Source: Gracilaria domingensis (lineage: Eukaryota; Rhodophyta; Florideophyceae; Gracilariales; Gracilariaceae). Taken from it: a stretch of DNA of 64,000 nucleotides. The translations under genes were made by a program, and so were the position numbers. Under the pieces are notes generated by a model. The model worked only from the letters and a program-made list of their open reading frames with translations, searched no databases and was not told where the DNA came from. The stretch lies in assembly GCA_022539475.1 (NCBI GenBank), contig VCMS01000184.1, positions 1 through 64,000 on the forward strand. Reading direction: 5' to 3'. Below, one piece after another: positions 19,318 through 30,324 of the stretch (the first letter of the stretch is position 1; every line of letters starts with the position of its first letter).

Positions 19318-20330
19318 TCATTCGACTCTGATAGTGCAACGGAGGTTGGCAAGACCTTCAGACGAGGCATGGAAAACAGGAAAATCATCAAGAAGAACTG
19401 GTTTGCTACTGACATTGCGAATTTGAAACAAACATCGGGAGTCGTTCATAATATGCTGCGAAGCACCAAAATCAAGAACTATTTCGGATGTCTCTTCCAC
19501 AAAGTAAGAACGCACCATCAGTAGTCTAGCCTGATTAACTGAATCGGAGCGATACTCAGCATAACGATCACTACTTAAGTTGCTAAACGACATCTCTTTG
19601 TCCGCGCAGTTCCTAGCAATATGACCCGTCTTCGTACAGGAATAGCATGTTCGTCTTTCAATGCGCTTAGCATTTAGGCTACGGTTACGATTACGATACG
19701 TAACTTGCAGTGCGTTCTCAATAGCTGTTGGGGTTTCACGTGAAAACGAAATGCTTTTCTCTTCGTATTCCTGGGATTTATGCGAGCTGAAACAGTGTGC
19801 CATGACAACTGATTATAGAATGTTTGCAAGGCTGCTACGGTTCCGCCATAGACAGAGGCGTTCTTGTCACCAAAAGAGGAAAGAAATATTGCTACCTGCA
19901 TGTCCTCACGGAGAGGAGTGTTCATACCAGCCAATCGATTGAAGATTTCTTCGAAAGCATCCACATAAGGTCGCATCCACTGACTAGTATACTTCATACG
20001 CGTCAAACGCGTCTGCAGTTGGACCCGTGTCGTCACCCTCGAAATAGAACACCTTTCCTGCAGCTTTTTGCACATCTCAAACGGATTCTTCTGATCTGCC
20101 AAGCAAAGCGGTAGCGGTTTATCTCCAAGTCCACGCATTAATGGAGACCGACCTTTGGCGATTTCCAACTTTTCGCCGTCAGTAAGAGTTTCCTCTTTGT
20201 TTTCAAAAACATCGAGAGTTAAATACTGCAAGACATTCTCTGCTTGCAATAGGGCTTCAATGGGAGCTTGCAAGAGAAGAAAGGTTTCCTCTGAGCGACC
20301 GAGAAACTTCAGAATACGTTTTGGTATCAT
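19318..20330 (-). pseudogene. Copia gag and protease
   Basis: ATG at 20330 opens a 218-codon gag frame. A frameshift near 19800 leads to a second frame with the zinc knuckle CYSCTKTGHIARNC and the protease site VLDFGASQHI. Copia proteases normally have D-S-G there, so the S to F change alone would inactivate it. Gag would form the particle and bind RNA. Confidence 0.75.
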
Positions 20331-22117
20331 CTATAATATCAAAACCACGGATTAACGATAAAACGTATCAGAAAGAAGAGAACGAAAGCATGGTGCGACG
20401 ACAATATATTCGAGAGAAAAGTAGAACTGCTGATTACAGTCTTTCTCTGGGCTGGGCCCATAACCCCTTCAAAGTGGGCAGATAATCGAGAACCAAGGTG
20501 CCGAAGAGCTTTCCTGGTTCTCACGCATTTATGTACTCATTGGTAGGCTCTTAACTTCAACAACTGTACCTAATGCAGGATTGTGTGACTACATTGTTGC
20601 CTAATGACAATGCAGCATATGCGGCAATTCTGAAATAACTACCTTCATATAAGTAGATGCAAATGCAGTTCAGATGACAAGTTCTGACTAACCTGTCGAA
20701 CCATACTCAAGAACTCTTTCTGCTGTATCCAAACTTTTGTGTGCATATTGCCGTATCATTCTTTTGATTCCAACTAAATGTAACCTCACAGCCCAGTGCG
20801 GTGAAACGATCATCATTATCAACAACAACAACAACAGCAGAACTCAAATATCAAGAAAGATATCAGTCTGGTAGAATAACATCCACGTAACGAGGGAACC
20901 AGAATACGTTTTTGGGTAAATTAACTCTACTCACTTTTTAGTGACATATTTTAAATGTCTTTTTCCGTTCCTACAGGTTTTGTGGACATACTTAATATCA
21001 TAAATGCCGTTTCCTATATTTTTATCTAAGCTATTCAGTCATTATTTGTAGGAAGAAGAGAAGCAGTGTAGACTACAATTTATTCTTCTACTCCGTAATT
21101 TTACTTGACTTCACATGAAAAGTTCGAACTCGATTGAAAGATTAAATATTATGCTTTCTTTCGTCTCGCAGGCGAGTTAAGTAAATTGTTGCAAGCCTCT
21201 CAACTTTGATAAACGTCTATCCTCGTCCGTCAAGAAATAGTATCAAACTGGTCACACTTTTCATGAAGCGGGCATCATTTCCGTCGGCTTTCCTGCCGTG
21301 TTTGACGAATCTCGATACCATGGAAGGCTCCAGATCAAATTGTTGCAGGCAGGTGAGCTTGCAATTAATTTATTGCGAAGGTCACCGTGGGAAATGCGGG
21401 TTGTGATCACCTTACTTTCTCTCACTGGGCGTCTCCCGAAAACATAAATCGCAAAGGCTTACTTTCGGCGCTTGAGCTTTTGTGCTCTGTGGTTTGTCCT
21501 AAAATTTAAGAGCGCACAGTTACCATCACAAGCTCCAAACGAATTTTGAGGGGTATGCAAACCTTTATTTTCAAATACTCGTCCCGATGCGCCGGCGTTG
21601 GCTCTACTCTCCGCAGCTTCGAGCTCTGTACTGTCTCTCCCAATGCATCGTTATTCACGCCCGCTATAGCTGGCGCAAACCAGAGCACCACCGTTCGGCG
21701 CTATGCTCAGTTAGCAAGAGTGGGGCATCAGACAGAGAGGACTGATGCTCATTGCCATTCGGTTTCTAAAACAATCCTTGTTCTTTTGCCTCCATAGAAG
21801 CGGGTCAATCGCATTTTATGGATAGCTAAGTATATTGAACTATAACGCGTAGGACTACGTTCTACAGACGTTCAATCTACGTCTCATCGCTTTGCGCCCG
21901 ACTTTTTGCTGCAGAATCGCAAAATTCGACGTCCAGCAAATGCTAGATGTCAAACTGTGCAGTGCTGTAGATTTACATTGATCTGTATCAGCTGATCTCT
22001 TGAAAAAGGAGAGGCACCCCCTATTTACAGTCAAATGCCGCCAAAGGCAAGCACTGCAGATTCGTCTCAGTTTGCGTATTGGAAGTGAAGCGGATGTTGA
22101 GGAAGATACGTATTATT
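20331..22117. other. Probable copia leader/LTR remnant and unassigned DNA
   Basis: The first ~130 bp is probably the copia 5' leader; the minus strand reads GGGGTTATGGGCCCAGCCC near 20470-20452, reminiscent of a primer-binding region. I could not fix LTR ends. The rest is AT-rich, with an AAC microsatellite at about 20820-20838 and no credible gene. Confidence 0.35.
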
Positions 22118-22925
22118 GTAGAGCAAACCCAGTAATGGGGATGATCCACAGGATGTCTGAGTCCTGCTCCCTGTATGGGCAGTCTCAGTGACACAGCCCT
22201 GTGTCCGTGCGCAAGCAAGACGCAAGCGGGTGTAACACAGAAGACGGTGCCTGGCTATAACTACAGAGGTAAAACCGAGAAAGGAGCGGAGCCCAGGTGG
22301 GTACCGAGATAGAAAGCCCTAAAGATGGGATCACAAACAAGCAACCGTGTGGACGGTGTACACGAAAAATCGACCGCGGAACGTAGCAACGGCTCGTCCC
22401 AACCGGCTAGAACAGAGCAGAAAGCGGCACCACGACCACGCCGTGGTGCCAAAAGGATGTACCAAAGTGGGGCCAAAGGATACCCGTACGGAAGTCGAAA
22501 CGGTGCCTAAAACAGGTGGCTATGTCCAGAACGACGCTACTCCTTGGCCAAGACGCTCGACGTAAGCCGATACCGGAGTAGTAGCAGGAAACCAGACAGT
22601 AGGTGCAAGCGTAGGCTTCCTTAAGGACCCTGAGGGGTAGATATGTCGAGACCTGTCGTGGGTACCCTCCGCGAGGAGTAGTGAACTTATGCAGGCAACA
22701 ATATCTATAGCCCGGTCCTGGGAGATAGCACCCGACTCAGGTGGGTTTACGTGGTGGGCTCCAAAGTGAGATGGCCCGAGCCTATATAGGAATCTACCAA
22801 GAATTAAACTACTACTATTACAGTTGCGGTGTGTACCTCTCCCAGTTCAAACACGTGTGCGACCCAGTGTCAGGTTCCTGTGCACAACCCCGGTGGGTAC
22901 ACCTTGAGTATCTACACTACACGTC
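22118..22925 (-). repeat. Diverged gypsy LTR remnant
   Basis: It starts TGTAGAGCAAACCCAGTAATG, resembling the LTR start at 17864 (TGTAGAGCAAAACCCC). It keeps the order of several landmarks: GGGTACCG...AAGCCCT, CCCTGAGGGGTAGA, GAACTTATGCAGGC and CCTGGGAG. It appears to be an older subfamily of the same LTR. The far end is not clear. Confidence 0.4.
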
Positions 22926-24514
22926 GGCTACGAAGTCCAGCGTCCGCTCATGTCCGTGAGCCAATTCCCACATCTGCCTATAAAGGTTCCTGAAACTTGT
23001 TCCAAAATTTAACCAAAAATGGGGGTGCCATTCATAGTGTGCGCCACGTCCCCTGAACGGGTCAGTGCTCATTATGAGATGCATCTGGAGCCGATTACCG
23101 GATCATGTTTGCTTCAGAGTTATGTTGGGTGCTTTTTGATTGTGGAGAAGTATCCAACCGAAAATTACTGTTTGTGCAGAGTGCAGAAACGTTTCCATGT
23201 TCTCCGAACGTCGGAAATATGCGAAAAAAGACAAAAGTTAGAAGATAAGGCACTGCATTAGCTTTTTTTGAAGTATGACATCGTTCTTGTCGGAGAAAAA
23301 GGCGATTTCTTCTTCCACAAGTATCTCACGCACACTTACCGCAAAATGTGTTTTTGAAGCGCAATAAAAGTTAATTATGACGTTTTCACGTCTTCATTTC
23401 GAAAGTTAACTTTTTCAATTTAGATTTTGCGGTAATCTCGCTCTGTATTGAGAAGAAGTTGAAGAACACTGGTTCGTAAGAACATGGGTACCTTATCAAA
23501 CAGCATGGCAATTGGAGTTCTGAGGGAGGCGTCGGCTTCGCAAGAGCAGAGCTGCAGAATCGCGAGTGCAGTGGAGGGCTCGCGGCGCAGCTAAGGCAAA
23601 AGACCGGGGACCGCGGAGAGTAAAACTGTCAGCTCTCTGTTGTTGCTCCCTCTCCTCTCCGGGGTAGCGTCTAGGGCAGCCCTTGCTTATTGTCCTTGTG
23701 AAGGCCGGCAGAGCGGCGCGAGCTCGCGAGTTCTCGCCAGGGCGCAGTCTGGGTCCTCCGAGTCAGCAAAGCTGACGCGAGGACCCTGGTACTGAAAAGC
23801 AAGGAAACGCAGCTGCCACATACTCTCTTTTGGCGGGGATGCGGTCGCCATCGGCCAGATTCCCAGCAAAACAGTTGTTGGTATCGAAAAGCGGATCCTC
23901 AAGCGCCGTGGTTCTCCAATGGACAGCACCAGCGGCCAGCGAATGGCCGTTATTGCAACTATTGTATACTGCAGAGCGGGCGGTCTCGCCCAGAGCCTCT
24001 GATGCCGACGTTGCCTCGTTATTTCAACGCCGCAACCAAGCGCTTGTTTCCAACGGCGGCTTCTCGCTTCTTGCACCGCTCTGGACCGTTCCCTCAATCT
24101 ATTGACTGGGGGGACTGAGAGGCTGTGCGTAAAGTGGCGAAGCATTGCGCAGGCGTAAGATCTGGGGTAGAGCGACCCCGCCGGAAGAAGAAGAATGAAG
24201 AAGAACGAAGTGGACAGTGAAGTGGAAAAGAGAAGTCAGAAGTGAACGGGACTATGCAAAAGCATCTTGTGCGTTGGAGGCGGTCGGAGGTTTGGGAGCA
24301 GGACGGCCGCCTGGATTTCGTTGGGCTTGGAAGAGGTAGAAGTGCACAGTGCGGCCGCGGGGCTGAAGCTGGGCTTGGAAGCAGCACGCGTTTGAGAATA
24401 CCAGCAGCGCGATCGTCGCACCACCAAAATGCCATTTGAGAGTGAATCAATACTCCTTGTACAAGACTCCGAAACGAACTTCGAATCATCCAGCGAATGG
24501 AAGCATACAGCAGT
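22926..24514. other. Unassigned region without a credible gene
   Basis: Several medium-length open frames overlap on both strands (23687-24693). They start with non-ATG codons or show low-complexity composition, and none carries a recognisable motif. It may be old retroelement sequence. Confidence 0.35.
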
Positions 24515-24943
24515 TTAGACTGAAGAGGTCCGGCCGATGTCGACTTGAAGGGTCCGAGCGGCGTTGGTCTGTGGCGCAGGAAGAAGTCCAATTTTTGGAC
24601 GTGAGAAATGTGTGATATCGCGGTAGTCCGGCGCAGGGACGAGGGCCATCGTGAGCGATACGTTGCAGAACACCTCGATGAGACCGAGCGCATCTTTCGC
24701 GCGGGTGAGTTGGTGCGTACAGTTGAGAAAGAAATCGTGCAGAGGTGTCAGCAAAGACCTAAACGCCGGCTGGATCATACAACAGCGCACAGATATGGCC
24801 TCTATGAGACATTGGCGACCACGGTTGAGTGAGTTGTAGATGCAGATATGTACATCAGCAGAGAAACAATAATGGGCGGTGAGCTTAGCGTGCTTGTGTA
24901 TCGCGGCTCGCAGTATTACGGCCGCAACTATGATGAACCCCAC
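24515..24943 (-). pseudogene. Possible gypsy polymerase relic (RT/RNase H junction)
   Basis: The minus strand reads FRSLLTPLHDFFLNCTHQL followed by RAKDALGLIEVFCNVSL. This resembles the segment between RT and RNase H of gypsy elements (..PLy.LL...., aF..LK.aL..apvL). No catalytic motif is left. It is a weak assignment based on spacing and a few residues. Confidence 0.3.
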
Positions 24944-25043
24944 TGAAGCTGGTGGCCTATTCAGTTCGGGTCACTGCGAGGGCCGGATTTTGGTAATACT
25001 CTTAGTGTGCAGGGAGTGAGGCACAGTCACTTGAAGTACGGGC

Positions 25044-25334
25044 GCAGAAATCTACGCTTTCGCCGACGCTTTCGACGCCGCGTACATTACCAAGAAGGAC
25101 TTAGAGATTTGCTTGGGAAGCGAAATTCGTTTATGTTTACTAACGGATAGTCAGATCATCTTGGACACTATTAAAAAGGCAACACATACGGGGGAAGAGC
25201 CACTTATGATCGATATCAGTGCCGCGCGGGAAGCCTACAACCACGAAGAGATATCCGATATTGGCGACATAGATCGCGACAACAACCTCTCTGACGGGCT
25301 TACGAAACCGAAACCATGCCGCGCACTAACCTAA
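25044..25334 (+). pseudogene. Copia RNase H fragment
   Basis: The frame reads EIYAFADAFDAAY, then a helix and LCLLTDSQIILDTI, and ends NLSDGLTK, the characteristic C-terminal copia RNase H pattern (E..A...a..e...l........l..DsqS........r...i....r......i..i....n.aDglTK). It lacks everything upstream. The orientation is opposite to the copia fragment at 18.8-20.3 kb, so it is a separate insertion or a rearranged piece. Confidence 0.7.
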
Positions 25335-28300
25335 TTGCTGCGCACGAATAAAGTCAATCATCCCATTCTCCAACGGGCGATACGACAAAGCGGAACCGTT
25401 TTCAGAGCGAAAAACCGAGCGCAAAAGAAGAAAGAGTGAAGGTACGCACCAAAAACAAGAAGGAGAAGAGCCAGTAATGACGATCAGCTCTACAGCAGGC
25501 AATCCGACTGACACATCAGACCGCTTGCAGTTCGATGTATATCGGGATTCGGCACCTCTCCTAAAGCATTCAACTTGCGCTCCCTACTTAACATGCGACC
25601 AGCGCCACTCACAGTAAATACACCGCCTCAGCATTCATGACACTCGTGACATACTCATTCGCTTCCGCGGTCCTTACTTCTCTGCGAGCTAGCAGCCAGC
25701 ACTCCACTAGGAGACCATCATCTGCCATGAGCAGTGCGACTTAGTGCCTACGCTTATATATGCTTCCACATCAATGGGTTGGGCAATGATTGGACTGACA
25801 TGCTCACGCGCTGGTCTATCGTCCCTACAATTCAACGCCTTGTGTCTATTTCTGTGTTATGGACGTCGTCTGTGTTCTCGTTTTGCTAGTTAGGTGCACT
25901 AGAACACCATGATCGGACGAAATTAGTCAAAAAATCTGCAAAACTCGCGTACATGGCTATGTGCAACCAATTAATTACAATTTCTTGTATTCGGCGCTTT
26001 CATTTACTAGAGCTCTTTCTGCGTTCAAAGCAGAGTAATTGACGTACGCCGCGACTGCTAGTACATGTTCACGAAATGAAAGTCTCGTCCGTACTATTTT
26101 ACGTCAGAGGAAAGCATGCTGTCATGACCACCTGTGCCGCCGTATTTACGGTGGCAAATTTCTGCAAATTCTGTAGGATTGACATCATTACTACAGCTAC
26201 ATAGTACAAAATTCACGTACTAGAAGCCGCGTGCATCTCGCCATCCTCAAGTAATGACGTCAACATGACTTAAATCCTACTTCGCAACTTCGATCAGTAC
26301 ACCGCCAGTACCTTTCCCTATACGCGCATCTGCGAAAGAGAGTCAAACCCTTTCGCGACATCATAATACCGGTCCTGATCGTTTCCCACTTGCTCCACAT
26401 ACTTCCATCTCCACCTCTTTTGATATCCGAAATACCTGCATCCCTTCCACACTAGCTTCGGAACAGAACTAAAGCTAACTCTAGTCTCCTTCTCCTTTTC
26501 CTTCGTTTTTCAAATCCTAGGCCTAGTTTTTTCTCCTCTATCTCCCTTTTCATCGCTACTATCAGCATCTTCTTCTCATACTTTCTTTTTCGGTCTCTTT
26601 TCCGTCCTTCAAGGCAACGAAGAGTTTCATCCTCATCGAAATCATCAGCAGCGGGGACAAAATCGGTGTCGTAAACGTTGCGACAGCACTTGATATTGAT
26701 AAAAAGTCCAAAACCTCTTCTTTCGTCGTGAAGGCATAAGAAAATTTAATATAGGTCGTAAAGCTGAGAAGAGTATTCTCACATAATGTAGACACCGACT
26801 TAGATTTGTCAGGAGCAATTTTCTTCATCCTCTTCTAAAGCTTATTGCAAAAATTAAGCTGAAGCAAATGCACGTCTTGATACTTGAATGCCTTTCTGTT
26901 GTCCCAGCAAAACTCCTCTGAGCATAATTTAGTCTCTACGACAGTAGAAGACGTCTGCGACTGGTAGAACACTTTTTTCAGAGCAAAAAGAAAATCTTTA
27001 TCCCCGAATTCTCATTTCCAAGTTCGGACACTGACAGGTTGAACTTCGGGAACAGCACAGCATACTCCATGTAGAGCGATTTCGGAACAAATCTCATGTA
27101 CCAAGTTGCTTCTTGATTTGCACACTCGAGAAAGCCCAACTCCTACCTGGAGTTTAACGGCGTATTTAGCGCTCAGTAACATTCCTTAATAGGATTCGGG
27201 GCAGAATGCTGTAAATAAATGCGCACCTAGATGAACATAGTCATGCAATCCTCCGATAAATTCCGGGCCGCCCCTTTGTGAACCGGGGAAATTCCAGAAA
27301 GCCCCAGTCTCGGGTGGTTTTCTCGCATTTATGTGCAGCCTTCTAAACAGTCTCGAAACAATTGCGTGGCACATGAGCGGCAGCGTCTTCCGCGGCAGTC
27401 TGTGTCTGGAGCGGCTGCAGCGCGGCATGATAGGCAGTAGCCCTGCGGCCTTTACAGACCATGCGGGGATGACAGAGTGGAAGCAGCAGGCGAACTAGAC
27501 GGATGCAACAAGACGAACCAGAACTTTTCTAAGCGACTGCACACATACGATGTGTTATTTGTGATGATTGGAAAAGTGTCTTTTTAAAAGTTGGTGTGGT
27601 TGGAACGCAGAGATAACCTCCGCACTCAATGTAAAAGAATCTGTGACCACAGTTTGCAGACATATTGGGAAGATTAGAAGACGCCAGCGAAAGCTACGAA
27701 AGTGGTGGCAGAGCGAGTGCAATGGTTCGTTGTGAGAGTTCTTGTAAGAACGCAGCACTTAGACAGATGTGAGAGGCGGATCGAACTAAAGGGCGAAGAC
27801 TTGGAAGGCGCTTTGAGTATGGAAAACGATTTCAATGGAGGGTGATTTGGCATGGTACACACAATCGTCTGACACAATAGCATCAGCTGAGCCAAGGTGA
27901 TCATCTCGAACTCCATTTTCAAAGACCGCGTGACGTGAGAGGTGATGGCGCTCTTCGGAAAGTTGATTAGCAGCAACTCGATGGGGTTAGGAGACGTCTC
28001 CTGGGCATCATTCAGACGAGACAGCAGCGCAGAAGGTGGGTTGGACGACGCGTGTCAAGAAATTGGAAAAGGTGGTGCCCAACTCTCACACCTGTCGATA
28101 CGCGACGGCCGTTTACAAGGTAACGAGGGAATGGTGCCGAGCCTGCGCAGCCTCAATGCAGCAGCATCGCGAGTGGTTGCAAAAGCACAAGGACTCACAT
28201 TCTGATAGTTGTGTAGAAAGGGTGGGGAGAGGGTAAGGCATCGCAAATGCAATGTACACTGGGAAAGGAGGTTCTGTGCGAGAAAGCCAGCAGACGCTGA

Positions 28301-29970
28301 AACAGAGAGTGGCTGAGCACTGTGCAGTCACGCATGTTATTCGCGCATTGCTCGTAGATAAAGCATTTGCAAATTGCGCGAGACTTTATGATTGGGTTGC
28401 GATTCGCAACCCAATTATAAAGGCTCTATGAACGCCCACATTGTGCTGACTAACCAGAGCCCGAGATATACTCTCTCTCCCTCCAAGCCGATACCTGCAA
28501 TATGATCTCAAGCTGATTCATATCGGCTCATGTTATTTGTTGCTTCCTTCATTTGCACATTCATCATAATTATCAGAGTCATCAGGCTGTCGTAGGAAAT
28601 TAACGAGACCTTCTCGATACGAGAAGTCAAACATGTAGAGCAGAAAGTAGAAGGTGAGAAGAAGAATTGCCGATTGTGTTTAGACACCGTTCATGCATCT
28701 CTGCGGAACCCTCTGCAAAGATAAAGGCGCTTTCATCCGTGCATAAACCTCTTCATCGTATTGATGTTTCAATTGAATTGCGAGTAATATGATTCTATTC
28801 TTCTCTGCATCTACATGGGAGTGTAACTCATTTTCCCACCTAAATATTTTGTTAATGAATACGGTATATCCTGTTTTATGTAACATAACTCCCTATCTCA
28901 CCATCCCGGCTAGTGATATGTGCCATTTCTTATACGTGCTCATTTTCGTACACTTTTTAATTTGTATAACAAAGTCCTTGTGCAAAAATATTTTGTGCGA
29001 TTTTGAAATCCTGGTTAGATACCCGACCTTAGAATGTCACATAAAAGGATCCTTTTGTTTTTTCATATCATATAAACTGCATCCTGAACATCTCTCTATA
29101 CTTTTCGGTACGTCACTTCTTTAATGTATTTCTTCTTAAACAGACATTATATTCGCCCATGATTTCACTTTTCTCTTTCTTTATATAACCTCTAAGTGTC
29201 AATGAATGACTGCCATACATGTAATCCCTTTTAATCGATTGTATATAAATTAGAGCGCTAATATCTAGCCCTCAACGTTTACGTTATTATTGCCTTTAAA
29301 TACACTAGAAAACTGACCGTTCTGGAGGGCAATGTAAATTCTTGAAAAAAGAAACTTTGCTTAAACCCTCATAACATGAATTTAAATTAATATTTGAGAA
29401 GCTGCGAGCAAACCTCGGCGCATTTATAAAGAAGGGAAGGGTACAGTTTAGATCTAGTGTTTTAAATTCCCATACTCAATGAAAACATCAATACTGTTAC
29501 CATTTGTTGTAATCTAAGATAAAAAACACGTTGTATACTATCTACTTTTTAATCCGTGTCTCAGAAAAATATTATTCCAAATTTTCTTTCTTTAGTTCAT
29601 TTGCTTCCATTTCAGATGTTTTGTAGATATATTTTGTTAAATGTTTACATTTTTCGTATGAAAAGCAAAAGGCTGTTCTTAGAGTATTAGGTGCTTTCAC
29701 GTTTTAGCGATTGCTTCAATATATTCCTGACGTTGATTTAATAACTAGGCTTACAAGCGATTTATATTGTAAGTTCGAATTATACAAAGTATACTTCGCT
29801 ATATAGCGTTAAACTCAATATGTAAAGCATTATAAATTAAGTTGTTGCCTTAGGCATGTTGAATATTATCCTGTCGAAGATGAGAATTTTCTAAAAACCT
29901 ATTTATTTATAATTTTCTTGTAGTTTAAGTTTTTACGACTATTAATGTCAAAGTTTTCTTTACCGTGGCT
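25335..29970. other. AT-rich region, no gene supported
   Basis: Only short unsupported open frames occur, for example 26562-26828 minus and 27942-28205 plus, and no motifs are recognised. Composition becomes markedly AT-rich from about 28.8 kb on. Confidence 0.4.
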
Positions 29971-30324
29971 AGATGCGCCGTGTTCATACCGCGGACCGGA
30001 CCGCGGTCAGCGGAGTTCATAGCCGAGATCATGGCCATGATCTCGGCTATGAACTCTGCTGACCGCGGTCCGGTCAGCGGCCTGAACACGGTGCATGCGC
30101 TACCACACGTGTACATTGGCTGGCCGGTATGCGCAGACCACTGACCTTGCCACAGCGCTTGCCACGTGTAGAAACGACCGGTAAATTTTGTAGGCTGTTC
30201 AACACGTGTCATGGCTTGTGCATGGACCGCGGTCAGCCGGGTTCATAGCCGAGATCATGACCACGATCTCGGCTACGAACTCCCCTCACCGCGGTCCCGT
30301 CCGCTGTCTGAACACGGCGCATCT
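29971..30324. mobile_element. Fold-back miniature element containing two internal hairpins
   Basis: The outer ends are a perfect 16 bp inverted repeat (AGATGCGCCGTGTTCA at 29971-29986, its complement at 30309-30324). Inside lie two further palindromes. One is 29973-30096, centred at 30034/30035 with 27 bp arms carrying one mismatch. The other is 30223-30322, a diverged copy of the same core (GTTCATAGCCGAGATCATG). It is GC-rich and sits in AT-rich DNA. It encodes nothing. No target duplication is evident. Confidence 0.7.

Larger units (their letters stand above)
18806..20330 (-). mobile_element. Decayed Ty1/copia element, gag to start of integrase
   Basis: The minus strand runs from a gag ATG at 20330 to an integrase start cut off at 18806, where the gypsy LTR begins. 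The order is a UBN2-like gag, a CCHC knuckle, a protease, the pre-integrase motif LWHARLRHAS, then the integrase Cys pair (KICEVCAKAKQTQCP) and the beginning of its core (EIVHSNVCAP). The rest of the copia element is not found on the far side of the gypsy element. Confidence 0.8.

Noticed and set aside
23687-24693. Long overlapping frames suggesting a host gene
   Set aside because: Biased composition, non-ATG starts and simultaneous openness on both strands; no domain recognised.
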